From: Variovorax sp. YR216
Lineage (GTDB): Bacteria > Pseudomonadota > Gammaproteobacteria > Burkholderiales > Burkholderiaceae_C
Assembly: GCF_900107745.1 (NCBI RefSeq)
Contig: NZ_FNRO01000010.1
Location: 1-64,000 of the forward strand
DNA length: 64,000 nucleotides
Reading direction: 5' to 3'
Both the position numbers and the translations under genes were made by a program. Shown here in pieces: positions 16,784 through 25,789 of this stretch (positions are counted from its first letter, which is position 1; each line of letters opens with the position of its first letter). The notes under the pieces were generated by a model. The model was not told the DNA's origin, searched no databases, and worked only from the letters and a program-made list of their open reading frames with translations.

Positions 16784-17587
16784 TCAGATATCGGCCAGCG
16801 CGCCGGTGGGCGCGCCGAATGCTGTCCAGCCGCCATCCGCGGACAGGACGGCACCGGTCACGTAGCTCGCAGCCGGCGATGAAAGGAAGAAGATCGCGTC
16901 GGCGATCTCCGCCGGCTCGGCCATGCGGCCCAGCGGCGTGCGCGCGGCGATGGCGTGCGCATCGATCGCGCCGCGTTGCACCAGGTCGGCCACGAGCGCG
17001 GTGCGCACATAGCCGGGGGCCACCGCATTGACGCGGATGCCGTCGCGCGCCCATTCGCTGGCGAGTGCGCGTGTCATGCCGAGCACGCCGGCCTTGGCGG
17101 CGCTGTAGGCGTTGCGGCCGGGGATGCCCGCGAGGCTTGCGATCGAGCCGAGGTTGACGACCGCGCCGCGCTGGCCGCGTGCATCGCGCGCCTGCGAGCG
17201 CATCGTGGCGAGCACCGCCTGCGTCATGAGGAACGCGCCCTTCAGGTTGACCGCCAGCACGCGGTCGAAACCCTCGGGCGTCTGCTCGAGCGTCGGCGCG
17301 TTCTGTTCGCTGATGCCGGCGTTGTTGACGAGCGCGTCGATGCGGCCGAAGCGCTCGACGGCGTGCGTCACGGCCGCGCGCACGCTGGTGGCGTCGGTGA
17401 CATCGCAGGCGATGGCGATGTGATCGCCGCCGAGTGCGGCCGCCCGTGCCTGCGCGGCGTCGTCGCGCAGGTCGAGCAGCGCGACGCGCCAGCCGGCCGC
17501 TGCAAAGCGCTCCGCGGTCGCCCAGCCGATGCCGTCGGCGGCGCCGGTCACCAGCGCGGTCAGCGCGTGGGGAGATGCGTTGGCCAT
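16784..17587 (-). CDS. SDR-family NAD(P)-dependent oxidoreductase
   Basis: A 267-residue classical SDR with VTGAADGIGWA near residue 14, LVNNAG near 90, the catalytic Ser in NLGSIAS and the YSAAK pair near 165. It is expected to oxidise a secondary alcohol of the imported compound or reduce a ketone. Its start codon has no ribosome binding site of its own: it lies three bases after the stop of a short frame (17591-17704) that does have a strong site, which suggests coupled translation. Confidence 0.87.
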   Translation of the reverse strand: MANASPHALTALVTGAADGIGWATAERFAAAGWRVALLDLRDDAAQARAAALGGDHIAIACDVTDATSVRAAVTHAVERFGRIDALVNNAGISEQNAPTLEQTPEGFDRVLAVNLKGAFLMTQAVLATMRSQARDARGQRGAVVNLGSIASLAGIPGRNAYSAAKAGVLGMTRALASEWARDGIRVNAVAPGYVRTALVADLVQRGAIDAHAIAARTPLGRMAEPAEIADAIFFLSSPAASYVTGAVLSADGGWTAFGAPTGALADI

Positions 17588-17590
17588 GGC

Positions 17591-17704
17591 TCAGGCGGCC
17601 GCGAGGCGCGTGTTTGGTGTCCGGCCGAATCCGGCATCGCGGGACGCCGCGGCAAGGTGCTGCCGGCCGCGCTGCGGGCGCTCGTGGTCCGCTGTCTTCT
17701 GCAT
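17591..17704 (-). CDS. Short frame (37 codons) with strong ribosome binding site, possible leader for the SDR gene
   Basis: AAGGAGACAAGAC precedes an ATG that opens a 37-codon frame ending in TGA only three bases before the SDR start. The same AAGGAGACAAGAC sequence precedes livH. The encoded peptide is basic (HERPQRGRQH) and has no recognisable fold. It could be a leader that couples translation to the SDR gene, or a remnant of a deleted gene. An in-frame ATG at 17770 would give 59 residues but has no ribosome binding site. Confidence 0.4.
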   Translation of the reverse strand: MQKTADHERPQRGRQHLAAASRDAGFGRTPNTRLAAA

Positions 17705-17847
17705 GTCTTGTCTCCTTCTTTCCTCAATTGCCATGCGGTTTGCGCGGTGTTCGACGCGCGTCGCATCCATGGCGGAATTCTTTGCGAGGGGGGTGTCGCG
17801 TGTGTCGACGATTCCGGCCGACACCCGGACAATTCGTGCACGGCCGA

Positions 17848-19620
17848 TCAGGTTTTCCCTAGGGCTTCTGCCGGCTCCGCGCGCGGCGCTGCACGGGCGG
17901 CCCGCTGCGCGGCGTGGCGCGCGGCAAGCCGTGCGAACACGATGCCGGGCCCGATCGTGATGCCGGGCGCGGTGTAGACGCCGCCCATGATCGAGTGCAT
18001 GTCGTTGCCCACCGCGTAGAGGCCTTCGATCGGTGCGCCGTTCGCATCGAGCGCGCGTGCATTCGAATCTGTGGCGAAGCCGGTCGCCGCGCCGATGTCG
18101 CCCGGATAAAGACGCACCGCGTAGAAGGGGCCCTGGGTCAGCGGACCGAGGCAGGGATTGGGGCCGGGCCAGCTCGCGTCGCCGATGTTCTGCGAGTAGA
18201 CGGTGCTGCCTCTGTGGAAGTCGGGGTCGATGCCTTGACTTGCATTCGCGTTGAAGCGCCGCACTGTTGCCTCGAGCCTCGCGGGGTCGATCGACAGCGC
18301 GTCCGCCAGCGAGGCGATCGTGTCGCCGCGCACCAGGTAGCCGTCGGCGAGGTAGGGCGCGAGGCCCTTGCCGCCAGGGCGAACCATGCCGATGCCGTAC
18401 TTGCGCAATGCCTCGGCGTCGCAGATGAGAAAGGCCGGAACGCTGTTGCGGCCGCCCTGCTGCAGCTTCTGCATCGCGAGGCCGAACAGGTGATACGAGG
18501 TGCTTTCGTTGACGAAGCGCTCGCCGGCCTGGTTCACCGTGAGCATGCCGGGCTTGGCGCGGTCCATCACGAAATGGGGGAACACGCCGGTGCTGCCGTC
18601 GGCGCGGCGGCGCTTGGAAACGGGCGCCCAGAAGGCGGGGCTCATCGCACCTTCGCCGTAGCGCGCGCCGACCGCCTCCGCGAGCGGGTGCGCTTCGCCG
18701 GTGTGGCCGGGTGCGCCGGGGCACCACTGGATGTCGACGCCCGGCAGCATCGCTTCACGCCGCGCGGGATCGCGGTTGAAGCCCCCGCTGGCCAGCACGA
18801 CGCCGCCGTGGATGCGCACTGTCCGGCGCGTGTCGCCCTGCTTGAGGACAATCGATTCGATGCCGCCGTTCGCTCGGCCGATCCTTTCGACGCTGGTGTC
18901 GAGCGCGAGGCTGACTTCGTCGCGTTGCGCGAGCGAATACAGCAGCCGCGCGACGAGCGCGTTGCCCATCACGAGCCGTGTGCCGCGCGCATGCCGCAAG
19001 CGGTCGGCGGCGTGGCGTCCGAGGATCTTCGCCGAGTGCCGCAGCGAGGCCGCGGAGCGCGACATGCCCAGCAGATGGTTGATGTCGGTGCGGTCGACCA
19101 TCATGCCGCCGAGCACCGTGAATTCGGGGATCGGCGGGCGCACGAGCGGGAACAGCTCGCCCAGGAGCCGGCCGTCGAACGGCATCGGTTCGAGCGCGCG
19201 TCCGTTGATCGTCGAGCCGCCGAGATCGGAGATGTAGTCGGGGTGCTTCGGACAGGCGCGGAACCTGACGTCGGTCTTCGCTTCCAGCGCGTCGATGGCT
19301 TCGGCGCCGTGGTCGAGAAAGGCCTGGCGCAGATCGGCGGGCGTGCGGGCGCCGATCGCGTTGTCGAGGTAGCGGGCTGCTTGCGCGATCGTGTCCTGCG
19401 GATTCACGCCGGCGCCGAGGCGCGTGCCGGGCACCCAGGTGGTTCCGGCGGACAGCGCGGTGGTTCCGCCGACATGCGATGTGCGCTCGACGAGCAGCAC
19501 CTTCTGGCCTTCGAGCGCCGCGAAGAGCGCGGCGGCCATGCCGGCGCCGCCGGCGCCGATCACCGCCACGTCGAAGGATGCGTCCTGCGGCAGCGAAGCG
19601 AGGGTCTGGATACGATGCAT
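17848..19620 (-). CDS. KstD/fumarate-reductase-like FAD-dependent oxidoreductase
   Basis: A 590-residue flavoprotein of the fumarate reductase / 3-ketosteroid delta1-dehydrogenase superfamily. The dinucleotide motif VIGAGGAGMAAALFAA and the following Glu/Arg (LLVERTSHVGGTT) bind FAD. The C-terminal FAD motif GLYAVGNDMHSIMGG is followed by VYTAPGITIGPG, where a Tyr matches the catalytic Tyr of KstD. Such enzymes remove hydrogens from a ring next to a carbonyl, or reduce the double bond. No signal peptide is seen, so it should be cytoplasmic. It is the first of three such genes in this island (others at 22477 and 28885) and lies one base after the AroE-like gene. Confidence 0.85.
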   Translation of the reverse strand: MHRIQTLASLPQDASFDVAVIGAGGAGMAAALFAALEGQKVLLVERTSHVGGTTALSAGTTWVPGTRLGAGVNPQDTIAQAARYLDNAIGARTPADLRQAFLDHGAEAIDALEAKTDVRFRACPKHPDYISDLGGSTINGRALEPMPFDGRLLGELFPLVRPPIPEFTVLGGMMVDRTDINHLLGMSRSAASLRHSAKILGRHAADRLRHARGTRLVMGNALVARLLYSLAQRDEVSLALDTSVERIGRANGGIESIVLKQGDTRRTVRIHGGVVLASGGFNRDPARREAMLPGVDIQWCPGAPGHTGEAHPLAEAVGARYGEGAMSPAFWAPVSKRRRADGSTGVFPHFVMDRAKPGMLTVNQAGERFVNESTSYHLFGLAMQKLQQGGRNSVPAFLICDAEALRKYGIGMVRPGGKGLAPYLADGYLVRGDTIASLADALSIDPARLEATVRRFNANASQGIDPDFHRGSTVYSQNIGDASWPGPNPCLGPLTQGPFYAVRLYPGDIGAATGFATDSNARALDANGAPIEGLYAVGNDMHSIMGGVYTAPGITIGPGIVFARLAARHAAQRAARAAPRAEPAEALGKT

Positions 19621-19621
19621 G

Positions 19622-20422
19622 TCATTGCTCCACGAGGAAGTCGACCATCAGGTCGCGCACCCGCGCGAACATGTCGGCGCCGGTGGCGGTGCGGCAGCCC
19701 TTCGCGCGCGCCGCGGCGATCAGCGGCGAGATGGCGGGCGCGGTGATCACGCACCCGACGAAGGTCTTCGGGTCGAGGCGCCCGACGTCGATCGGATACG
19801 GATCGCCTTCCTTCATGCCGGCTGGCGAGGCATTGATGACGAGATCGAAGCCCGCCGGGTCGCTGGTGCCGGCGACCACCGGGCACTTTCCCTGACCCGC
19901 AAGGCGCGCCACGAGTGCATCGCGGCGCGTGGTGTCGCCATCGTGAATGGCGAGCGAGGTGACGCCGGCCATGACGAGCGCATGCGCGATCGCGGAGCCC
20001 GCGCCGCCGGCACCGACGAGCAGCGCCTTGCGGCCGGCCGGGTCGTAGTCGCGATCGCGTAGCGCGGCGACATAGCCGAGGCCGTCGAACATGTCGCCGT
20101 GCCAGGTGCCATCGGGGTTGCGGCGCATCGTGTTCACCGCGCCGAGGAAGCGAGCGCGGTCGGACGCACTGGCGCAGAGCGCGAAGCACGCGAACTTGTG
20201 GGGCACGGTCACGATGACGCCATCCACGTTCTGCGCGAGCGAGACACCTTCCAGCCAGCGCGCGAGCGCCGCCGGGGCCACATGGGCGGGCATCACCATC
20301 GCATTGAGTCCGCGGGCGGCGAAGGCGCGGCTCACGTCGCCCGGCGATTTCACCTGTGCGATGGGGTCGCCCACGATGTAGTGGACGCGGGTTGCACCGT
20401 TCAACAAAAGCTCTTCCGACAT
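19622..20422 (-). CDS. Shikimate dehydrogenase-like protein (AroE family)
   Basis: A 266-residue AroE-fold protein and first gene of the ten-gene minus operon, with an AGGAG site before the ATG. Catalytic residues are present: Lys76 in VTVPHK and Asp113, plus the GAVNTM Asn. The usual NTDG around the Asp reads GDMFDGLG, and the NADP loop is VGAGGAGSAIAHAL. The changed Asp motif and the catabolic neighbourhood suggest a paralogue acting on another hydroxylated ring compound (for example quinate- or shikimate-like alicyclic acids) instead of the biosynthetic AroE. Confidence 0.82.
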   Translation of the reverse strand: MSEELLLNGATRVHYIVGDPIAQVKSPGDVSRAFAARGLNAMVMPAHVAPAALARWLEGVSLAQNVDGVIVTVPHKFACFALCASASDRARFLGAVNTMRRNPDGTWHGDMFDGLGYVAALRDRDYDPAGRKALLVGAGGAGSAIAHALVMAGVTSLAIHDGDTTRRDALVARLAGQGKCPVVAGTSDPAGFDLVINASPAGMKEGDPYPIDVGRLDPKTFVGCVITAPAISPLIAAARAKGCRTATGADMFARVRDLMVDFLVEQ

Positions 20423-20500
20423 GTCGATCCGTCTCCTGGTTGTGTCTGTCCGCGTGCCGTGTGCGGGCCGATGGCGAAATAGTAGTCAAAAATGGAATGC

Positions 20501-20517
20501 AATTCAAGTGTTGAATT
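20501..20517. promoter_or_regulatory. Perfect 7-bp palindrome, candidate IclR-type operator
   Basis: AATTCAA-GTG-TTGAATT is an uninterrupted inverted repeat in the divergent region between the AroE-like gene and the Gfo/Idh-IclR operon. A second overlapping palindrome, GAAT-GCA-ATTC, occupies 20495-20505. It covers the -35 hexamer of the promoter at 20511-20539, so binding of the nearby IclR protein (21632) would block or modulate both directions. Confidence 0.6.
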
Positions 20518-20539
20518 TGATTCAGAAAATCTCTAGAAT
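20511..20539 (+). promoter_or_regulatory. Sigma-70-type promoter for the plus-strand catabolic operon
   Basis: TTGAAT and TAGAAT are separated by exactly 17 bp, in an AT-rich pocket, ending 16 bp before the start codon at 20556. The -35 hexamer is the right arm of the palindrome at 20501-20517, a usual place for a repressor site. Confidence 0.5.
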
Positions 20540-20555
20540 TTGGCCGGAGACAACC

Positions 20556-21635
20556 ATGGACCATCGAAAGACCCCCATCGCCTTGTTCGGCGCCGGCGCC
20601 ATCGGCCGCACGCATCTCGATCGGCTGCAGCGCAGCGATCGCGTCGCGCTCGCCGGCATTGCCGACCCGACGGAAGCGGGCCGCGCAGCGGCGCAGATTG
20701 CCGGCGTGCCCTGGTTCGCGGACCACCGCGCGTTGCTCGAAGCGGTGCGACCGGCCGGTGCGATCGTGGCGACTCCGAACGCGGCCCACGTGTCGCTCGC
20801 GCTTGACTGCCTCGCCGAGGGTGTCGCCGTGCTGGTCGAAAAGCCGGTGGCCGACACCGTGGCCGATGCGAAGCGGCTCGTCGAGGCTGAAGCCCGACAC
20901 CGCGTGCCAGTGCTGGTCGGCCACCACCGCCGTCACAACCCGGTGATCCGGCGCGCGCGAGAGATCGTTGCCGGCGGACGGCTGGGTCGCATCGTTGCGG
21001 TCAATGCGCTCGCGACCTTCCTCAAGCCCGACAGCTACTTCGAGACCGCATGGCGACGCCAGCCCGGCGGCGGGCCTGTGCTGATCAACCTCATTCACGA
21101 CATCGACCTGCTGCGCTTCCTGGTCGGCGAGATCGAATCGGTGCAGGCGGCGGACAGCCATGCCGTGCGCGGCTTCGACGTCGAGGACAGCGCGGCGGCC
21201 GTGCTGCGATTCGGCAGCGGCGCGATCGGTACGGTGATCGTCTCGGACGCAGCCGCGGCCCCCTGGTGCTGGGACTTCTGCGCCGGCGAATCGCCCGCAT
21301 ATCCGCGGCAGGCGGTGCAGTCGCACTTCATTGCCGGCACACACGGCTCGCTCTCGCTGCCCGACCTCGCGCTGTGGCACTACAAGGGCGCTCGCGGCTG
21401 GCACGAGGAGCTCACCCGCGAACAGAGCGTGGTGCACCCGGGCGATCCGTACGAGCGGCAGCTCGCACATTTCGCCGACCTCGTCGACGGCCGCGAAACC
21501 GATTCCCTGTGCAGCGCGCTCGACGGCATGCGCACATTGGCCGCGACTCGCGCGGTGCTCGAAGCCGCGGCCAGGGCGCCCCGCGCTTCGGATACGCTGG
21601 TCCTTCCCGTCAACGAAGGAAGGAACGAATCATGA
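20556..21635 (+). CDS. Gfo/Idh/MocA-family oxidoreductase
   Basis: A 359-residue NAD(P)-dependent dehydrogenase. The Rossmann motif LFGAGAIGRTH is at residue 9 and the conserved Lys of the EKP motif is in VLVEKPVADT near residue 95; a HDIDLLRFL segment carries the catalytic-type His/Asp of the family. The ATG follows a GGAG site. These enzymes act on sugars, inositols or ring aldehydes. It opens the plus-strand operon, and its stop overlaps the IclR start (ATGA). Confidence 0.85.
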   Translation: MDHRKTPIALFGAGAIGRTHLDRLQRSDRVALAGIADPTEAGRAAAQIAGVPWFADHRALLEAVRPAGAIVATPNAAHVSLALDCLAEGVAVLVEKPVADTVADAKRLVEAEARHRVPVLVGHHRRHNPVIRRAREIVAGGRLGRIVAVNALATFLKPDSYFETAWRRQPGGGPVLINLIHDIDLLRFLVGEIESVQAADSHAVRGFDVEDSAAAVLRFGSGAIGTVIVSDAAAAPWCWDFCAGESPAYPRQAVQSHFIAGTHGSLSLPDLALWHYKGARGWHEELTREQSVVHPGDPYERQLAHFADLVDGRETDSLCSALDGMRTLAATRAVLEAAARAPRASDTLVLPVNEGRNES

Positions 21636-22462
21636 GCGGCGTCATGGAAAGAACACTGGGCATTCTCGAGCTGCTGTCCCAGCACGGAGAAGGCCTCGAA
21701 CTCGCGGCCGTCGCCGACCGGCTCAACATGCCGCGCAGCGCGGCACACCGCCTGCTGAACGACCTGATCCGCGTCGGCTACGTGCGCCAGTTGCGCGATC
21801 ACGGCGACTACATGCTGACCACCAAGCTGGTGTCGGTCGGCCTGTCGTTCCTGAGCCAGAGCGGCATCGTGGACTTCTCGCAGCCGCTGCTCGACCGGCT
21901 GGCCGAGATCTCTGGCGAACTCGTGCGCCTGTCGGTCGTCGATGGCGAGCGGCTGACATGGGTTGCGCGCGCGCAGGGCGCGCGGCAGGGCCTGCGCTAC
22001 GACCCCGACATGGGCAGTGACGCGCGCCTTTCGTGCTCCTCGTCGGGCCTCGCATGGTTGGCCGGCCTCAGCGACGACGAGGCGATGACGCTCGCCTCCC
22101 GGCAGGGCATCGGCCAGCCTGACGAATACGGGCCCAACGCACCGCGCACCATGCAGGAAATGATGGCCATGGTGCATGCCACGCGCGAACGCGGCTACAG
22201 CGTGACCGTCGAAACCTTCACCGCGGGCCTCAACGCGATGGCCGCGCCGGTGCGCCTCGCAAACCGGCCGCCGATCGGCGTCATCACGATCGCCGGACCC
22301 ACGGTGCGATTCACCGAGGAGCGCATGCACGCGCTCGCGCCCGAGCTGCTCTCGATCTGCGACCAGATGGCCGCCGCGAGCGGCGCCTCGCCCTTCTTCC
22401 AGGGCGCCCACTCCGGCAGCGGCGGACGCAAGTCCGGCCGATTGCCGATCTACGCCGCGTAG
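21632..22462 (+). CDS. IclR-family transcriptional regulator
   Basis: A 276-residue regulator with an N-terminal winged helix-turn-helix (about residues 5-60; LAAVADRLNMPRSAAHRLLNDL) and the C-terminal IclR effector domain (about 75-250), including the GLNAMAAPV and PIGVITIAGP stretches that line the ligand pocket. It most likely controls the two divergent operons flanking 20423-20555 in response to the island's substrate. Translation is coupled to the Gfo/Idh gene by an ATGA overlap. Confidence 0.9.
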   Translation: MSGVMERTLGILELLSQHGEGLELAAVADRLNMPRSAAHRLLNDLIRVGYVRQLRDHGDYMLTTKLVSVGLSFLSQSGIVDFSQPLLDRLAEISGELVRLSVVDGERLTWVARAQGARQGLRYDPDMGSDARLSCSSSGLAWLAGLSDDEAMTLASRQGIGQPDEYGPNAPRTMQEMMAMVHATRERGYSVTVETFTAGLNAMAAPVRLANRPPIGVITIAGPTVRFTEERMHALAPELLSICDQMAAASGASPFFQGAHSGSGGRKSGRLPIYAA

Positions 22463-22476
22463 CGGCACTTCCGACG

Positions 22477-24312
22477 ATGCCCGACGACACAGACCCTCAC
22501 GATTCCACGCCCCGTTCTTCGGCCACCCTCGCGTGCGATCTGCTTGTCGTCGGCTCCGGCGCCGGAGGCCTGGCCTCGGCGGTCACTGCCGCGCACCTGG
22601 GCCTCTCGGTCATCGTCGTGGAGAAAGAATCCCGGCTCGGCGGAACCACCGCGTGGTCCGGCGGCTGGATGTGGATCCCGCGCAATCCGCTGGCCTGCGC
22701 CGCGGGCATCGAGGAAGACATGGCGCGGCCGCTGGCCTACCTGCGCCACGAGCTTGGCGCGCAGTTCGACGAAGCGCGCGCGCGCGCCTTCCTCGAAAAC
22801 GGCCCGCGCATGGTGGATTTCTTCCGGCGCCACACGGCACTGCAGTTCATCGACGGCAATGCGGTTCCCGACTTCCATGGACGCACGCCCGAGGCCGCGA
22901 CGGGCGGGCGCTCGGTCTGCGCAGCGCCCTTCGACGCGCGGCGGCTCGGCGAGCGCATCCACCAGATCAAGCCGCCGTTGCCCGAGACCACGCTCTGGGG
23001 CATGGGCATCGCGTCCGGGCGGGAGCTGCGGCACTTCCTCGATGCGAGCACGTCGCCGCGTTCCGCGTGGTACGTCGCGAAACGCCTCGCCGCCTATGCC
23101 CGCGATCGCCTGCTGCATGGACGCGGGCTCCGGCTGGTCAATGGCAATGCGCTCACCGGTGCGCTCGCGGCATCGGCCTTCGAGGCCGGCGTGCAGGTCT
23201 TCGTCGATCATGCGGCGCACCGCCTGTTGCGTCGTGGCGAGCGCGTGGTGGGCGCGATGGTCGAGTCGCCAGCGGGCCGTGTGCGCATCGAAGCATCGCG
23301 CGGCGTCGTCCTCGCATGCGGCGGATTTCCGCATGACACCGAACGCCTGAAGGCGCTGTTGCCGCACGCACCCACCGGCCGAGAGCACTGGTCGGCCGCA
23401 TCGCGCGGCAATACGGGCGACGGACTGCGCCTGGGGGAGTCGGTGGGCGGCCATGTCGCCGGCGATCTCGCGCAGGCCGCAGCGCTCGCACCGGTGTCGC
23501 TGGTGCCGCGTGGCGACGGTTCGGTCGCGCACTTCCCGCACCTGATCGAACGCGCCAAGCCGGGCTTGATCGCCGTGCGTCGCGACGGGCGCCGCTTCGT
23601 CAACGAGGCCGACTCCTATCACGACTTCATGCGCGGACTCATAGCCGCCACACCGGCCGGCGAGCCAGTCGAGGCCTGGCTGATCTGCGACGCCCGGTTC
23701 ATCCGCCGCTTCGGCCTCGGCGCCGTCAAGCCTGCGCCGATCCCTCAACGCCGAATGCTGGCGAACGGCTATCTCAAGCGCGGTCGCACGCTGGACGAAC
23801 TGGCTGCGGCGTGCGGCATCGACGCAGCGGCCCTGGCCGGCACCGTCGAGCGCTACAACGCGCAGGCCCGGCAGGGCCGCGACGAAGATTTCGCAAAAGG
23901 CGAGACGCCCTACAACCGGGTACAGGGCGAAGCGCGCACTGGTTTCGCGAATCCTTGCATGGCGCCGATCGAGCGCGGCCCCTTCCATGCCGTGAAGGTC
24001 GTCGCCGGCAGCCTCGGCACCTTCGCGGGATTGCGTGTCGACGCGAACGCGCGCGTGCTCGACCGGCATGGCGCGCCGATCGCCGGCCTCTACGCGGCCG
24101 GCAACGACATGGCCAGCGTGATGGGCGGCCACTACCCGAGCGGCGGCATCACGCTCGGCCCCGCCATGACCTTCGCCTGGATCGCCGCGCACGACGCCGC
24201 AGGCGCGACGCTCACTTCCGCCGATCGCCGGCCCTCCGCGCCGGCGTCAATCCCAACCGTCTCCACGCCCGACCCACTCTTCGAGGAATCCATCGCATGT
24301 ACTACGAGATAG
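22477..24312 (+). CDS. KstD/fumarate-reductase-like FAD-dependent oxidoreductase
   Basis: A 611-residue flavoprotein related to those at 17848 and 28885. It shows LLVVGSGAGGLASAV at residues 23-37, VVEKESRLGGTTAWSGG after it, and the C-terminal FAD motif GLYAAGNDMASVMGGHYPSGG with the KstD-type catalytic Tyr retained. A role in desaturating a cyclic ketone or CoA thioester is likely. Its 3' end overlaps the following NIPSNAP gene by 16 bp, which indicates tight coupling. Confidence 0.85.
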   Translation: MPDDTDPHDSTPRSSATLACDLLVVGSGAGGLASAVTAAHLGLSVIVVEKESRLGGTTAWSGGWMWIPRNPLACAAGIEEDMARPLAYLRHELGAQFDEARARAFLENGPRMVDFFRRHTALQFIDGNAVPDFHGRTPEAATGGRSVCAAPFDARRLGERIHQIKPPLPETTLWGMGIASGRELRHFLDASTSPRSAWYVAKRLAAYARDRLLHGRGLRLVNGNALTGALAASAFEAGVQVFVDHAAHRLLRRGERVVGAMVESPAGRVRIEASRGVVLACGGFPHDTERLKALLPHAPTGREHWSAASRGNTGDGLRLGESVGGHVAGDLAQAAALAPVSLVPRGDGSVAHFPHLIERAKPGLIAVRRDGRRFVNEADSYHDFMRGLIAATPAGEPVEAWLICDARFIRRFGLGAVKPAPIPQRRMLANGYLKRGRTLDELAAACGIDAAALAGTVERYNAQARQGRDEDFAKGETPYNRVQGEARTGFANPCMAPIERGPFHAVKVVAGSLGTFAGLRVDANARVLDRHGAPIAGLYAAGNDMASVMGGHYPSGGITLGPAMTFAWIAAHDAAGATLTSADRRPSAPASIPTVSTPDPLFEESIACTTR

Positions 24313-24923
24313 CCACTCTGACCCTGCCCTTCGGCACCGCCGCGCAGGCCGCGCAACAGGTGCAAGCCTTCGCGAACGCGCCCGGCGCGGGCGGCGAACT
24401 GCTGGCGTGCTGGACCAGCGACATCGGCGTGCTGAACCAGATGATCGTGCTGCGCGGCTTCGAGGACCGCTCGGCGCTCGATGCCGCGCGACAGCGCACC
24501 CTTGCCAGCGCCAGCCCCTTCGGCTGCGGCGAGCTCTACCAGCGCCTCGAACTCGCGAGCTACCGCGCCTTCGACTGGATGAAGCCGGTGCGGCCGAGCG
24601 CCGAATCCGGCATCGCCGGCCCGGTCTACGAGATCCGCACCTACGGCATCAAGCCCGGCGGCGTGAGCAAGACCAGCGAGCTGTGGGCCGAGTACCTGCC
24701 CGCACGCGAGAAGCTGTCGCCGTGCGTCATCGCGATGGTCGCGCTCGATGGCGCGCCGCGCTTCACCAACATCTGGGCCTATCCCTCGCTGGATGCGCGC
24801 AGCAAGGCACGCGCCGATGCGGTCGCGCAGGGCATCTGGCCGCCCAAGGGCGGGCCGGCGTGGCTCACCACCGACATGGTCTCGACGATCGCGCTGCCGA
24901 CGGCCGTCTCGCCGCTGAAGTAA
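24297..24923 (+). CDS. NIPSNAP-family protein, two-domain form
   Basis: A 208-residue protein with two ferredoxin-like (dimeric alpha/beta barrel) halves: YYEIATLTLPFG at the start and YEIRTYGIKPGG near residue 110 each begin a NIPSNAP unit. The last part has the FTNIWAYPSLDAR segment common to the family. NIPSNAP proteins in bacterial catabolic operons have no settled function; candidates are handling of reactive ring intermediates or a small-molecule transformation without cofactor. It overlaps the flavoprotein gene, and the same pairing recurs at 28538-30642. Confidence 0.78.
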   Translation: MYYEIATLTLPFGTAAQAAQQVQAFANAPGAGGELLACWTSDIGVLNQMIVLRGFEDRSALDAARQRTLASASPFGCGELYQRLELASYRAFDWMKPVRPSAESGIAGPVYEIRTYGIKPGGVSKTSELWAEYLPAREKLSPCVIAMVALDGAPRFTNIWAYPSLDARSKARADAVAQGIWPPKGGPAWLTTDMVSTIALPTAVSPLK

Positions 24924-24932
24924 GGAGCAGTG

Positions 24933-25751
24933 ATGTCCCGTGTTCTTTCGATGGCGTATCTCACCGCATGCGATGCCACGCCGCAAGAGGCGGTGCGCAT
25001 CGCGGCCCGGCTCGGCTATGCGCACGTGGGCCTGCGCCTGCTGCCCAATGCGCCCGGTGCGCCTCAGCAGCATCTGATCGACAAACCCGAGGCGATGCGC
25101 GAAACCGTGGCGCTGCTGCGCGACACCGGTGTCGGCGTGTTCGACCTGGAGATCATCCGCATCAACGAGGGCTTCGAGCCGCTGGACTATCGGCCGCTCC
25201 TCGATGCCGGTGCGGCGCTTGGCGCACGCGCGGTGCTCGTGGCGGGCGACGATGCCAATGCAACGCGCCTCGCCGACGGCTACGCGCGCCTGTGCGAGCT
25301 GATGAAGCCCTACGGCATGACGGCCGACCTCGAATTCATGCCCTGGACCGCCGTGCCGCACGCACGCGCAGCACTGTCGGTCATCGAGGCTGCCGGCATG
25401 CCGTCGAACGCCGGCATCCTCGTCGACGCGCTGCACTTCGACCGCTCGGCCACCACGCTGGAGGACATCCGCGCGTTGCCGCGGCAACTGCTGCACTACG
25501 CGCAGATCTGCGACGCGCCGGGTCGCGCGCGGCAGGGCCGTGACTTCACGGTCGAGGAAATGATCCACACCGCGCGCTGCGCCCGCCTGCAACCCGGCGA
25601 AGGCGACATCGACCTCGCCGGCCTCTTTGCGGCGCTGCCGGCCGACCTGCCCGTGAGCGTGGAGGTGGTGCACCTCGACCGCATGCGCGCCATGGACCCT
25701 GCCGAATGGGCACGCCAGTGCCTCGAGGCCAGCCACCCGTTCATCGCCTGA
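24933..25751 (+). CDS. Sugar phosphate isomerase/epimerase-like TIM-barrel protein
   Basis: A 272-residue xylose-isomerase-like TIM barrel (AP endonuclease family 2). Conserved acidic metal ligands fit LEFMPWTAV near residue 130, DALHF near 170 and the closing VEVVHLDR. A GTG three bases upstream could also start it; the ATG has AAGGAG at a better spacing. Members act as isomerases, epimerases or dehydratases on polyols and keto-acids, for example dehydroshikimate dehydratases and inosose enzymes, which fits a hydroaromatic substrate. Confidence 0.78.
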   Translation: MSRVLSMAYLTACDATPQEAVRIAARLGYAHVGLRLLPNAPGAPQQHLIDKPEAMRETVALLRDTGVGVFDLEIIRINEGFEPLDYRPLLDAGAALGARAVLVAGDDANATRLADGYARLCELMKPYGMTADLEFMPWTAVPHARAALSVIEAAGMPSNAGILVDALHFDRSATTLEDIRALPRQLLHYAQICDAPGRARQGRDFTVEEMIHTARCARLQPGEGDIDLAGLFAALPADLPVSVEVVHLDRMRAMDPAEWARQCLEASHPFIA

Positions 25752-25789
25752 GTCCACCCAACCCCTATAGACAGATCGAGAGACAAGTT

